Assembly: GCA_910579785.1 (NCBI GenBank)
Contig: CAJTVJ010000005.1
Span: 33,843 to 97,842 of the forward strand
Length of the DNA: 64,000 nucleotides
Reading direction: 5' to 3'
DNA from: an uncultured Christensenella sp.
GTDB lineage: Bacteria > Bacillota > Clostridia > Christensenellales > UBA3700
Numbering within the stretch: position 1 is the first letter of the stretch; each line of letters begins with the position of its first letter. Below the pieces are notes generated by a model, which searched no databases, was not told the DNA's origin, and saw nothing but the letters and a program-made list of their open reading frames with translations. Of this stretch, positions 36,008 to 45,056 are shown one piece after another. A program made the translations under genes and the position numbers.

Positions 36008-37381
36008 ATGGCAGTAAAGAAAGACGGTGATTGGGGAAGAAAAATATGCGGACTTGCTGATAAATGCTCCGACAACGGAGTAATTGATCCGGCATTGTTC
36101 ATTCAACACAAGGTCAACAAAGGACTTCGTGACCCCAAAGGTAAGGGCGTATTGACGGGACTTACCAACATCAGCGACGTCATTGCAAAAAAAATCGTCA
36201 ACGGCGAAGAAATACCGTGCGAAGGCCAGCTCTTTTACAGAGGATATAATATCAACGAACTGTGCAACGATTTCTTTTATAGCGACAGATACGGTTTTGA
36301 AGAGATAACGTACCTTCTTTTGTTTGGAGAGCTCCCCACAAGCGCGGAACTTGACGATTTCAAAGCATTGCTTGCCAAATACCGAAAGTCTTTGCCAAAC
36401 ACATTCGTAAGAGATATCATAATGAAAGCTCCGAGCAATGATATGATGAACTCTCTTGCAAGAAGCGTGCTGACGCTCTATTCGTATGACGAAAAGGCAA
36501 ACGACACTTCTCTTTCCAACGTGCTGAGCCAATGCCTGCAACTTATTGCGCTGTTTCCGCTGTTGTCCGTGTATGGATATCAGGCATATGAATATTACAT
36601 AAAAGAAAACAATTCTTTCTTTATACATGCGCCTAAGGACGAGCTTTCGACAGCAGAAAACATACTTCATATGTTGAGAATCGACAGCAATTACAGCAAA
36701 TTGGAGGCAAAAGTCCTTGACCTTGCGCTTGTATTGCATGCAGAACACGGCGGCGGTAACAACTCGACTTTCACTGCAAGAGCAGTAACGTCTTCGGGTA
36801 CCGACACCTACTCCGCTATCGCGGCGGCGATAGGCTCGCTCAAAGGGCCTAAGCACGGCGGCGCAAACATAAAGGTATCGCAGATGTTCAACGACATCAA
36901 AAAGAACGTTGCAGATTGGAACGACGACGAAGAGATAGAAAACTATCTCAACAAGATACTCAACAAAGAATGTTTTGACAAGAGCGGACTTATCTACGGT
37001 ATAGGACACGCGGTATATTCCCTTTCCGACCCAAGAGCACTGCTCCTCAAAAAGTCAACGAAGTCGCTGAGCGAAGAAAAAGGTCTTATGAGAGATTACA
37101 ATCTCTATGCAAAAGTAGAAGAAATAGCAATAAAACTCATTTCAAGCCAACGTCATATATTTAAGGGCGTGAGCGCTAATATAGACTTTTACAGCGGTTT
37201 TATATATGATATGTTGGGACTTCCGCAAGAGCTATACACCCCGATATTCGCCATTGCAAGAATATCCGGCTGGTCGGCGCACAGAATGGAAGAACTTATC
37301 AACTCTTCAAGAATAATGCGTCCTGCATACAACTGCACTCAACCTGCGCTCGACTACGTACCTATGAAAGACAGAAAATAA
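36008..37381 (+). CDS. Citrate synthase
   Basis: The enzyme condenses acetyl-CoA and oxaloacetate. The 457-residue protein has the active-site His segments LHAEHGGGNNSTF (near 244-247) and GIGHAVYS (near 334), the Asp in SGFIYDMLG (near 400), and the KGPKHGGAN motif. The long N-terminal extension (about 60 residues) places it with the longer type found in some Clostridia. No other TCA-cycle gene is nearby; in an anaerobe it would feed glutamate synthesis. A 2-methylcitrate synthase activity cannot be excluded from sequence alone. Confidence 0.93.
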   Translation: MAVKKDGDWGRKICGLADKCSDNGVIDPALFIQHKVNKGLRDPKGKGVLTGLTNISDVIAKKIVNGEEIPCEGQLFYRGYNINELCNDFFYSDRYGFEEITYLLLFGELPTSAELDDFKALLAKYRKSLPNTFVRDIIMKAPSNDMMNSLARSVLTLYSYDEKANDTSLSNVLSQCLQLIALFPLLSVYGYQAYEYYIKENNSFFIHAPKDELSTAENILHMLRIDSNYSKLEAKVLDLALVLHAEHGGGNNSTFTARAVTSSGTDTYSAIAAAIGSLKGPKHGGANIKVSQMFNDIKKNVADWNDDEEIENYLNKILNKECFDKSGLIYGIGHAVYSLSDPRALLLKKSTKSLSEEKGLMRDYNLYAKVEEIAIKLISSQRHIFKGVSANIDFYSGFIYDMLGLPQELYTPIFAIARISGWSAHRMEELINSSRIMRPAYNCTQPALDYVPMKDRK

Positions 37382-37396
37382 AACTATTCATTGACA

Positions 37397-37431
37397 AAAA
37401 AATCTCCCCACTTTTAGGTGGGGAGATTTTT
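37397..37431. terminator. Bidirectional terminator
   Basis: A 14-bp perfect stem, AAAAATCTCCCCAC/GTGGGGAGATTTTT, lies between the convergent citrate synthase gene and the 37503 gene. T-runs on both strands let it serve both. Confidence 0.92.
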
Positions 37432-37502
37432 GATTTTATCAGCAACCGCAAAGGAATATCATATGAATTGTCAAAGGATATCCCGTGCAAAAACTGTCGA
37501 TT

Positions 37503-38093
37503 TCAACGCCTGAATTTAGGCTTATTGATGACTTCGCCGTAAACGATTATCTTCTGCAACGGCGTAAGTTGCAAATTTTCTTGAATCTTTTCGTCAATCT
37601 TGACGTATCGGGTATTGTAGTGTTCTCTACAACCCTCGGTGGAAGTTCCGCCGATGCTGTTCATAGTAGGCACGTACTCTACCCTATACTTATCTCCTTC
37701 GTGTTGGGTGTCACAATGGCTTTGGTGATGCGATCCCGACACTTCTTTTTTGACATCAACCCTTGGCTGGATAGTGTTGAAAGTATGCTTCTGCGTTGCT
37801 TTTGCCTGAACTCTGCCGTCAACTTGCGTGGCAATGGGTCTGACCTCTTCCCTCCGCCTTTGCTGTTGAGGCGCAGATTGTTGCACTCTGCTCGGCGCAG
37901 GCTTTTGGGAAGAGGAGGACTCATAGTCCAAGAACTTTTTAAAGTCCTCCTTTTCTTCAAGCATTTTTGTCATTCTTTCCGAGCCTTGCTGTTTTTTATC
38001 CTCTTCCTTTGCCTTCTTTGAGGATTTTGCGACGCTTGAAATTACGCCCAAGGCCACGAAGATGCCAACTATTATTAAGATCGGGGCTATCAT
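37503..38093 (-). CDS. Single-helix membrane protein after FloA
   Basis: The 196-residue protein is of unknown family. One N-terminal helix (about 3-21) is followed by a Lys/Glu-rich segment, a Gln/Arg/Pro/Ser-rich disordered middle, and a C-terminal block (about 130-196) with two Cys and several His ([10 protein letters not shown]). Its ATG overlaps the floA stop by 4 bases (ATGA), so it is translated with floA. In Bacillus the third gene of this operon is the unrelated small yqfB. Partnership with flotillin microdomains is a guess from context. Confidence 0.75.
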   Translation of the reverse strand: MIAPILIIVGIFVALGVISSVAKSSKKAKEEDKKQQGSERMTKMLEEKEDFKKFLDYESSSSQKPAPSRVQQSAPQQQRRREEVRPIATQVDGRVQAKATQKHTFNTIQPRVDVKKEVSGSHHQSHCDTQHEGDKYRVEYVPTMNSIGGTSTEGCREHYNTRYVKIDEKIQENLQLTPLQKIIVYGEVINKPKFRR

Positions 38094-39106
38094 TTCTTAT
38101 CCTTGCTGCCCTCAGCAGACTCTTCTACTCCGCCGATAGCATTACGCATATTGGTATCTGCCATTACGTTTTGCATATTGTAATAGTCCATTACGCCCAA
38201 CTTGCCGTTCTTCAAAGCCTCTGCCATAGCCTTTGGAACTTGTGATTCCGCCTCTATAACCAAAGCTCTCATCTCTTGGGTCTTTGCTTTCATTTCCTGT
38301 TCCAAAGCAACAGCCATTGCACGTCTCTCTTCTGCCTTTGCTTCTGCGATACGTTTGTCGGCTTCCGCCTGATCCATTTGAAGCTGTGCGCCGATATTTC
38401 TGCCTACGTCTATGTCGGCGATATCAATGGAAAGTATCTCGTATGCAGTGCCGCTGTCAAGACCTTTATTGAGTACCGTCTTGGAGATGGCGTCAGGATT
38501 TTCCAATACGTCTTTATGAGATTCGGATGAACCCACCGTAGTGACGATACCCTCGCCGATACGGGCGATTATCGTATCTTCGCCGGCGCCGCCGATAAGA
38601 CGGGTGATATTGGCTCTCACAGTAACTCTTGCCTTAACTCTCAATTCAATACCGTCTTTTGCAATGGCGGATATTGCCGGAGTCTCGATAACTTTGGGGT
38701 TGACAGACACTTTGACTGCGTTGAGCACGTCTCTGCCTGCAAGGTCGATAGCTCTCGCCGTCTCTGCCGCAAGCTCCATATTTGCCGAGTGAGCAGAAAT
38801 CAAAGCGTTGACGACTTTAATTACGTCACCTCTTGCAAGCACGTGACTTTCAAGCTCGTCGATAGATATATCGAGACCCGCTTTCTTTGCAGAAATATAT
38901 GCGTCTACAAGCGGTATGACTTTGATACCTCTCCACTTCATACCGATGAGCTTAGTCATTGGTATTTTCACGCCTGATACAAGCGCTCTGAACCATATTC
39001 TTATCGGCAACAAGCTAAAAATTATTGCCAACAAGACGAGCAGTACGACTGCAACGACGATGGCTGCAATGCCTCCCGCGCTGAGTCCTAACGTCAGTAA
39101 CATCAT
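38090..39106 (-). CDS. floA: Flotillin-like protein FloA (YqfA)
   Basis: FloA is a scaffold of functional membrane microdomains. The 338-residue protein has an N-terminal membrane hairpin (about 8-32), followed by the segment [16 protein letters not shown] and the PHB-type core. An Ala/Glu-rich helix near 250-290 ([19 protein letters not shown]) follows, with the C-terminal [19 protein letters not shown] at 7 bases supports the ATG. The gene is between nfeD and the 37503 gene and matches the Bacillus yqeZ-yqfA order. Confidence 0.95.
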   Translation of the reverse strand: MMLLTLGLSAGGIAAIVVAVVLLVLLAIIFSLLPIRIWFRALVSGVKIPMTKLIGMKWRGIKVIPLVDAYISAKKAGLDISIDELESHVLARGDVIKVVNALISAHSANMELAAETARAIDLAGRDVLNAVKVSVNPKVIETPAISAIAKDGIELRVKARVTVRANITRLIGGAGEDTIIARIGEGIVTTVGSSESHKDVLENPDAISKTVLNKGLDSGTAYEILSIDIADIDVGRNIGAQLQMDQAEADKRIAEAKAEERRAMAVALEQEMKAKTQEMRALVIEAESQVPKAMAEALKNGKLGVMDYYNMQNVMADTNMRNAIGGVEESAEGSKDKK

Positions 39107-39165
39107 ATTTATTCTCCTTTTTTCGCATTAAAGCGATATTTTATTTTTTATTTAGATACGTTTAA

Positions 39166-39738
39166 TCAAATAAACTCTTTTGCAAGATCTATCTCTTTGA
39201 CGGTTATTTTGCCGCCTTCGACGCCTATTACTTTGACGCTCTTACCGCACTCGATAAGCGCTGACTGCGATACGACGCTGTAAAGTTTGCCCTCTATCAA
39301 AGCGTTGCCGCTGGGACGAAGTACGGAATCAGCTCTGCCTACTTTGCCCAACAACTGAGTAAAGTCTTCGGTACCGCCCGTTATACCCTCGGGTACCGCC
39401 GTAGAATTCTGCACGAGTCCGCTGCGCGAAAGTCTGCCTTTCTTTATCGAATGCAGCATTATCAAAAACGCAACTAATACCACGATAGATACGCACAGTA
39501 ACATTACGAAAAACTGTATTATAAGCGAGCCGCGCTTGCTCATGAACAATCTCACCGCCATACCTGCAAGAACTAAGATTATTCCTGCAATGCCGAAAAA
39601 TCCAAAGCCAGGCTCAAATATCTCGACAATGATAAATATTGTGCCCAAAATCAGCAAAATCGCAGGGACGATACCTATATCGCTGAACGCAATCTGCAAC
39701 TCTTGCCAAAATGTCAATCCATTGGCTGCTAACAACAT
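39166..39738 (-). CDS. NfeD-family membrane protein
   Basis: The protein has 190 residues. Three or four membrane helices lie between about 20 and 100. The first part has IFIIVEIFEPGFGFFGIAGI, the NfeD signature. The C-terminal OB-fold domain (about 120-190) contains LLGKVGRADSVLRPSG and ALIEGKLYSV. NfeD partners flotillins of the adjacent floA. AGGAGG at 8 bases selects the ATG at 39738 over an upstream GTG. It is the first gene of the operon. Confidence 0.93.
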   Translation of the reverse strand: MLLAANGLTFWQELQIAFSDIGIVPAILLILGTIFIIVEIFEPGFGFFGIAGIILVLAGMAVRLFMSKRGSLIIQFFVMLLCVSIVVLVAFLIMLHSIKKGRLSRSGLVQNSTAVPEGITGGTEDFTQLLGKVGRADSVLRPSGNALIEGKLYSVVSQSALIECGKSVKVIGVEGGKITVKEIDLAKEFI

Positions 39739-39851
39739 ATTACGCACCTCCTTTTACTTTATTATATACGTTTAGCACTATAAAATCAATAGCTTAATCC
39801 CATTATTTATACATAAATTATGTATCTTTTACAGAAAAATAAATCGAGAAT

Positions 39852-39885
39852 ATAAAAATTGAGACGAAGATACCCTCCCCGTCTC
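39852..39885 (-). terminator. Terminator of metY-cysK-rrf2
   Basis: Stem GAGACG/CGTCTC with a 13-base loop lies 20 bases past the Rrf2 stop. AATTTTTATATT follows on the minus strand. Confidence 0.65.
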
Positions 39886-39904
39886 GCTTAAAAACCTTTA
39901 ACAC

Positions 39905-40306
39905 TCACTTTAAAAGATCTGCCAAAGTTATGCCGTATAGATAGTCCTCAACTATCATGTCAAGTCCTTTCCACAGCGACAACGTCTTGCACTTGTCTGC
40001 CTTAGGGCACTTATTTGCATTCGCTTCAAGACAGGCGACCGGAGCGAGCGTTCCCTCCGTCAGTTTGAGAATATCTCCTACGACGTATTGCGACGTGGGC
40101 TTGCAAAGTTTATATCCGCCGCCCTTTCCGTGCAATCCGTCCACCATATCAGCCTTTGAAAGCGCGCTCATAATCCCCACTAAATATTTGAGGGATATGT
40201 CTTGTCTTTCCGCCACGTCTTTTAGAGGGATATAACCCTCACAGCCGTGTTCCGCCAAGTCCAAAAGCACTCTCAAAGCATATCTGCCTTTTGTCGATAT
40301 CAACAT
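39905..40306 (-). CDS. Rrf2-family regulator with three cysteines
   Basis: A winged helix-turn-helix repressor-type regulator of 133 residues, opening MLISTKGRYALRVLLDLAEH with wing GLHGKGGGYKL. Three Cys at 92, 100 and 106 (C-x7-C-x5-C) sit where IscR binds its Fe-S cluster, whereas CymR lacks them; cluster binding is inferred. It is the last gene of the metY-cysK operon, 8 bases from the cysK stop, and probably controls that operon through two repeated sites at the metY promoter. A GAGG supports the start. Confidence 0.92.
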   Translation of the reverse strand: MLISTKGRYALRVLLDLAEHGCEGYIPLKDVAERQDISLKYLVGIMSALSKADMVDGLHGKGGGYKLCKPTSQYVVGDILKLTEGTLAPVACLEANANKCPKADKCKTLSLWKGLDMIVEDYLYGITLADLLK

Positions 40307-40313
40307 ATGCGCC

Positions 40314-41243
40314 TCATGAAAACAGCTCTGTGGACAGATATCTTTCGCCGGTGTCGGGCATGACGGCTACAATAGTCTTCCCTACGTTTTCGTCACGCTT
40401 TGCAAGCTCTATCGCCGCCCACAGCGCCGCGCCAGAAGAAATGCCAACCAGTACGCCCTCTCTCTTGCCCAGCTCCCTAGCCGCGTCCATTGCATCGCCG
40501 TCCGCAACTGCGATAACTTCGTCAAATATATTCACATCAAGCGTGGCTGGAATAAATCCAGCGCCAATGCCTTGAATTTTGTGCGCGCCTGCCTTGCCTT
40601 GCGAAATCATAGGCGACGACAGCGGCTCAACCGCAACGACTTTGATATCGGCGTTCTGCTCTTTGAGATACTTTCCTACACCCGAAAGAGTGCCGCCCGT
40701 ACCCACTCCGGCAACAAAAACATCGACCTCGCCGTCGGTATCTTGCCATATCTCGCGCGCCGTCGTATCGTAATGCGCAAGCGGATTGGCTGGATTTATA
40801 AACTGCCCTGCAATGATGGCTTTGCCATACTCTTTTGCAAGCTCGTCGGCTTTTGCAATCGCGCCCGACATACCCTTGGAGCCTTCGGTAAGCACAAGCT
40901 CCGCGCCGTAAGCCTTGATGAGTTTTTGTCTCTCAACGGACATGGTCTCGGGCATAACTATTATTGCCTTATAGCCTCTTGCCGTAGCTACGGATGCAAT
41001 CCCTATGCCGGTATTGCCCGAAGTGGGCTCGATGATGACAGTATCTTTGTCGAGTTTACCTTGTCTTACGGCTTGCTCTATCATTGCAAGCGCAACTCTA
41101 TCCTTTACCGAACCGCCCGGATTAAAGTATTCTAGCTTTACTATAAGTTTTGCTTTAAGTTTCAACTGCTCCTCGGTTTTTTTAAGTCTGAGCAAGGGCG
41201 TATGCCCTATCAGTTGATCTATCGACGTATAAATTTTTGACAT
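40314..41243 (-). CDS. cysK: Cysteine synthase (O-acetylserine sulfhydrylase)
   Basis: This PLP enzyme makes cysteine from O-acetylserine and sulfide. The 309-residue protein has the PLP lysine K47 in GGSVKDRVALAM, the TSGNTGIG loop and GTGGTLSGVG. GGAGGTAATT supports the ATG at 41243, which falls 13 bases after the metY stop; an upstream in-frame start would overlap metY. It sits in the middle of the sulfur operon between metY and the Rrf2 regulator. Confidence 0.97.
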   Translation of the reverse strand: MSKIYTSIDQLIGHTPLLRLKKTEEQLKLKAKLIVKLEYFNPGGSVKDRVALAMIEQAVRQGKLDKDTVIIEPTSGNTGIGIASVATARGYKAIIVMPETMSVERQKLIKAYGAELVLTEGSKGMSGAIAKADELAKEYGKAIIAGQFINPANPLAHYDTTAREIWQDTDGEVDVFVAGVGTGGTLSGVGKYLKEQNADIKVVAVEPLSSPMISQGKAGAHKIQGIGAGFIPATLDVNIFDEVIAVADGDAMDAARELGKREGVLVGISSGAALWAAIELAKRDENVGKTIVAVMPDTGERYLSTELFS

Positions 41244-41256
41244 AATTACCTCCGTT

Positions 41257-42543
41257 TTACAGCGCTGATTTCTCAAACGCTTGATCTAAATCTTCTATGA
41301 TATCGTCTATATGTTCTGTACCTATGCTCAACCTCACGGTCGTGGGATAAATACCGCAGTTGGCAAGTTCGCTTTCACTGAGCTGAGAATGAGTGGTAGA
41401 CGCAGGATGTATGACAAGCGACTTGACGTCAGCTACGTTTGCCAGCAAACTAAAAAGTTTTAAGCTCTCCGCAAACTTCCTTGCCCTCGCGCCGCCGCCT
41501 TTTATCTCAAACGTAAATATCGATCCTCCGCCATTGGGATAATAACGCTTATAAAGTTCGCCTTGTTTACCTTTTGACAACGACGGATGGTTGACTTTTG
41601 CCACGTCTTTATGAGAGTTGAGAAATTTTACTACTTTAAGCGCATTCTCTACGTGTCTTTCTACCCTTAAAGACAACGTCTCCAATCCTTGCAGCAGCAA
41701 AAACGAGTTGAACGGCGAAATTGTCGCCCCTTGATCTCTCATCAAAGTCGTGCGCAGTTTTGTAATGTATGCAAGGTTGCCGCAAGCTTTGGTGAATATT
41801 ACGCCGTGATACGACGGATTGGGTTGAGACAGTCCTTTAAATTTATCGTTAGCGCTCCAATCAAACTTGCCTGCATCTATTATGACTCCGCCCATTACGC
41901 TGCCGTGTCCGCCTATAAACTTCGTAGCCGAATGAACTACTATATCGGCGCCGTGCTCTATGGGTCTGAATAAAAACGGCGTGGCAAACGTATTGTCTAT
42001 TATAAGCGGTATGCCGTGTCTATGCGCAATCTCCGAAATGCTTTCGACGTCGGCGACGTCGCTGTTGGGATTCCCCAAACTTTCGATGTATATTAACTTT
42101 GTATTACCTTTTATTGCATTCTCGACCTCTTGCAGATTATTGTGGTCAACAAACGTGACGTCCAACCCTTGCTCTTTTAGAGTATTGGCAAATAGATTGT
42201 AAGTACCGCCGTAAAGATTGCCAGCCGACACGATATGGTCGCCTGCAACCGCAATATTCTGCACGGCGTACGTTATTGCCGCCGCGCCGGAAGCCGTAGC
42301 CAACGCCGCGCTTCCATTTTCCAAAGCGGCAATTCTTTTTTCAAACACGTCCGAAGTCGGATTCATCAACCGGGTATATATATTTCCTCCCTCCGTAAGT
42401 CCGAATCTACCTGCGGCTTGCGCGGAGTTTTCAAATACGTAAGAAGTCGTCGCATATATAGGCACTGCTCTTGCGCCGGTTGTCGGATCGGGCGTCTCTT
42501 GCCCGACGTGCAGTTGTTTGGTTTCAAATTTATAATTATTCAT
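41257..42543 (-). CDS. metY: O-acetylhomoserine sulfhydrylase (MetY type)
   Basis: This PLP enzyme converts O-acetylhomoserine and sulfide to homocysteine. The 428-residue protein has the Cys/Met PLP-family features YTRLMNPTSDVFEKR, DNTFATPFLFRP, and the PLP lysine K208 in HSATKFIGGHGSVMGG. The length and the K-F-I-G-G-H-G form are those of MetY rather than the shorter cystathionine synthases. It is the first gene of the operon metY-cysK-rrf2 and has a structured leader of about 145 bases. Confidence 0.95.
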   Translation of the reverse strand: MNNYKFETKQLHVGQETPDPTTGARAVPIYATTSYVFENSAQAAGRFGLTEGGNIYTRLMNPTSDVFEKRIAALENGSAALATASGAAAITYAVQNIAVAGDHIVSAGNLYGGTYNLFANTLKEQGLDVTFVDHNNLQEVENAIKGNTKLIYIESLGNPNSDVADVESISEIAHRHGIPLIIDNTFATPFLFRPIEHGADIVVHSATKFIGGHGSVMGGVIIDAGKFDWSANDKFKGLSQPNPSYHGVIFTKACGNLAYITKLRTTLMRDQGATISPFNSFLLLQGLETLSLRVERHVENALKVVKFLNSHKDVAKVNHPSLSKGKQGELYKRYYPNGGGSIFTFEIKGGGARARKFAESLKLFSLLANVADVKSLVIHPASTTHSQLSESELANCGIYPTTVRLSIGTEHIDDIIEDLDQAFEKSAL

Positions 42544-42565
42544 TTCATAAGTCTCCTATTTGTAT

Positions 42566-42625
42566 GATTATTTTGCGATAAAGTTTTGTATTAGCGAAAT
42601 AATCGTTACATTCGCCCAAAGCGAA
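42566..42625 (-). promoter_or_regulatory. Structured leader of metY
   Basis: Two inverted repeats are visible: GATTATTTCGC (42593-42603) pairs with GCAAAATAATC (42566-42576), and TTCGC/GCGAA (42611-42625) forms a small perfect hairpin. No SAM-box or T-box consensus was recognised. Confidence 0.4.
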
Positions 42626-42664
42626 AGTTGTGTCTTACAAGAAACTCAAAATAGTTCTGCATAT

Positions 42665-42724
42665 TATTTACCTACCAACTTTATATGTTGATATTATATT
42701 ACACCTATTTACCTACCGTGTCAA
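42665..42724 (-). promoter_or_regulatory. metY promoter with two operator-like repeats
   Basis: On the minus strand TTGACA (42719-42724) and TAATAT (42696-42701) have a 17-base spacer. The 12-base word GGTAGGTAAATA fills that spacer (42706-42717) and recurs at 42665-42676, 41 bases downstream, close to four helical turns. This is a good layout for repression, presumably by the Rrf2 protein encoded at the end of the operon. Confidence 0.7.
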
Positions 42725-42776
42725 TAGGTTGAAATGAAAAATTAAATTTTTTTTCATATCCTATATAATATAAGCA

Positions 42777-42812
42777 AATTCGCTGCCTATCTATAAGATA
42801 AAGCAGCGAATT
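42777..42812 (-). terminator. Hairpin after the 42864 gene
   Basis: Stem AATTCGCTGC/GCAGCGAATT with a 16-base loop lies about 50 bases past the stop. The T-run on the minus strand is weak (TTTGCTTATATT). Confidence 0.5.
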
Positions 42813-42863
42813 CTAACTTTTTAACACTGATCCAATGCAAAAGGCATATGATCAAGTCTTATT

Positions 42864-45056
42864 TTACTTTTTTGCGGTCGGCGTCGTTTTCTTTGCAGTC
42901 GGCGTCGTTTTCTTTGCGGCTGCTGTTTTGCTTGCCGTCGAAGCAGTTTTTGCTGTCGTCTTTTTGGGAGCGGCAGGCTTCTTTTGAGTCGGCTTCTTTT
43001 CCGAATTTGCATCGGCAGCGGCAACTTCTTCCTTAGATTGATAATCTGCAAAAGACGTACCTACGACTTCTCTCATTACTATAAGTCCCTGCTCAAACAA
43101 CTCCTCGTCAGTCATATACGGATATTGCTTTGCATAATTTACGTTAGGTTTGGTCTCCTTCTCCTCTGCGCCGACTTTCTTCATCAAGTCCTCTGCAAGC
43201 CACTGTATCACGGCGATGTCCTTATCGCCTTCGACAGTATAGAGCGTTGGAGTCTCGCCAAGATTGCCTACGTTGGATACGTCTGTCACCTTGAAATCTC
43301 TACCGTCATAAGACTTTGGATCGAGAGCAAAATACACTCTTAAAGAATTGTCTTTAATTGTGACGTTGGCAACCATATCCTTGCCGAAGCGGTATGCCTC
43401 TCTCTTCTTGCTTATTCTCGCATTGACCTTGGCATACGACATAAGAATATTCTTTATCTTGGAATATCTATTCTTCATAGCGTCGCTCGATTGCATAAGC
43501 TTTGCGCTGAAACTACGCTCGTAGATGTCGTCCTTATTCTCGATAGGCGCCGGCTCTTCAACAACAGGCTCTTCTTCTGCCTGTTTGGATTCAGGAACGT
43601 GAACGTCTACGACTTTTGAATCAAACAAAGATTTGCCCTTGGCAAGCTTCTTGACTATAAGTCCCTTTTCGACAAGCGCGTCGGTCGTCTCATACGGCAT
43701 TTCCTTGACGTAATCGACTTCTTTAAACTTATCGTCAAGCACTGCGTCGAATTTGACCATCAAGTCTTCAATGAGTTCCATTGCGTACTCGCATTTGCGC
43801 TCGCTGTTGATTTTGAGAAGAAGCGGCGTATCAGCCATTGATATTACGTCCGACTCGTCCTCAATCTTATATCTTCCGTCAATATACTTAGACGGGTCGA
43901 GAGCAAGATAGAGCTTCAAAGTCTTGCCTCTTATCGCAAGTTTTGCGATTGTAACCTTGCCAATACGGAAAGATTCTCTCGGCTTGCTCATTCTTGCAGC
44001 GCACTTCTTGTATGACAAAAATTCATTTTTGATATGTGAATAGTAAGTCTTTACGTTTTGCTTTGACTGTATTATCCTTGCCGTAAAGGTCTTTTCCAAT
44101 ATTATAAAATAACCTTCTCCGTCGTCAGTCTCGACAAATATAGGACCTTCGTCTTCCTCTTCATCCTCGTCGTCTTCTTCGTCCTCTTCTACGGCAGGCT
44201 CCACCGTCGGCTCTTCTGCGACAGTTGGTTGAACTTCTTCGACGACAGGCGTCGGCTCTTCTTGCGGCTCTTCAACGACAGCTTCGGGCTCTGGCTCGGG
44301 CTGAACTTCTTCTATCGGTTGAGCCTCTTCGACAGGTTGAACTGTCGGTTCAGCCTCTGCAATCGGCTCTTCTACCGGTGCTTCCTGAGGAACTTCCTGC
44401 TGCTTTTTAGGCATTAGCTTTATCTTATCGTTGATCTGTTTTGCAAATATTGCGCCTAATACTACGGCTCCGACGGAGGCTAACAACGCTATCGCTCCAA
44501 AGAGATATACCATTGTCCTCAACGCAGGCACCGCGGACGCCGCAGACAACGTCATAAACGGCGCAAGCATAAATGCCGACAGCGCGGACGGTTTTGATGA
44601 TTCAACGTCGTTTGTTTGCGGCTCGCTCTCCTGTTGAGGAGCGACCTGTTGTTGAGGCTGCGCGCCTTCCTCTAGATTTGCAGAATTTTCTGTCGCAATC
44701 TGAGTATCCAAAGGCTGTTCTGCCGCAGCATGCTCTGTTGCGCTTGCATCAGTTTGCTGAGTATCGGAAGCTTGTCCTTCCTCGACAGGTACCTGGGTTG
44801 CCTCGGCAGTCTGTTGCAAACCGTCAGGTTGCTGAGACGCGTCAGTCGGGTTTTCGACGACGGCTTCGGAGTCCGTCCGGTCTGCGCCGGACGTCTCTCC
44901 TTCCATAGCCGTAGCATAATACTTGTCAAACTTCTTTTTCCAATTAAACAATCCCAAAATTGCAATGACGTCGGCTGCGAGCATTACAAAAAGTATTACA
45001 AGACATATTGTAAGTTGCGCGGTATTCGACAGCGCGCTTATTAGTATATTTGTCAT
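42864..45056 (-). CDS. Membrane protein, two unnamed domains, Lys tail
   Basis: The 730-residue protein is of unknown function. Likely helices lie at about 13-37, 160-180 and 182-205. Residues 50-155 are Gln/Thr/Ala/Glu rich and 215-315 are Pro/Glu/Val rich, ending in a poly-acidic EEDEEDDEDEEEDEGP stretch. Two copies of one domain follow at about 325-480 and 525-670; they share S-K-x-R-E-x-[FY]-R-[IF]-G-K, a [LV]-x-[LV]-Y-[LF]-A-L-D-P strand and a C-terminal EKGLIV or EQGLIV segment. The tail (about 695-730) is repetitive Lys/Thr/Ala/Pro, as in histone H1-like proteins. Its ATG overlaps the stop of the giant MBG gene (ATGA), so the two are coupled. Confidence 0.8.
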   Translation of the reverse strand: MTNILISALSNTAQLTICLVILFVMLAADVIAILGLFNWKKKFDKYYATAMEGETSGADRTDSEAVVENPTDASQQPDGLQQTAEATQVPVEEGQASDTQQTDASATEHAAAEQPLDTQIATENSANLEEGAQPQQQVAPQQESEPQTNDVESSKPSALSAFMLAPFMTLSAASAVPALRTMVYLFGAIALLASVGAVVLGAIFAKQINDKIKLMPKKQQEVPQEAPVEEPIAEAEPTVQPVEEAQPIEEVQPEPEPEAVVEEPQEEPTPVVEEVQPTVAEEPTVEPAVEEDEEDDEDEEEDEGPIFVETDDGEGYFIILEKTFTARIIQSKQNVKTYYSHIKNEFLSYKKCAARMSKPRESFRIGKVTIAKLAIRGKTLKLYLALDPSKYIDGRYKIEDESDVISMADTPLLLKINSERKCEYAMELIEDLMVKFDAVLDDKFKEVDYVKEMPYETTDALVEKGLIVKKLAKGKSLFDSKVVDVHVPESKQAEEEPVVEEPAPIENKDDIYERSFSAKLMQSSDAMKNRYSKIKNILMSYAKVNARISKKREAYRFGKDMVANVTIKDNSLRVYFALDPKSYDGRDFKVTDVSNVGNLGETPTLYTVEGDKDIAVIQWLAEDLMKKVGAEEKETKPNVNYAKQYPYMTDEELFEQGLIVMREVVGTSFADYQSKEEVAAADANSEKKPTQKKPAAPKKTTAKTASTASKTAAAKKTTPTAKKTTPTAKK

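Noticed and set aside
35993..37009. A 338-codon minus-strand open frame opposite citrate synthase
   Set aside because: It is the antisense shadow of a well-conserved gene, rich in Arg, Cys, Tyr and Val, with no motif.
42544..42688. SAM-box or T-box riboswitch in the metY leader
   Set aside because: The leader folds into small hairpins, but I could not see the conserved core of either class. The promoter-overlapping repeats explain regulation better.
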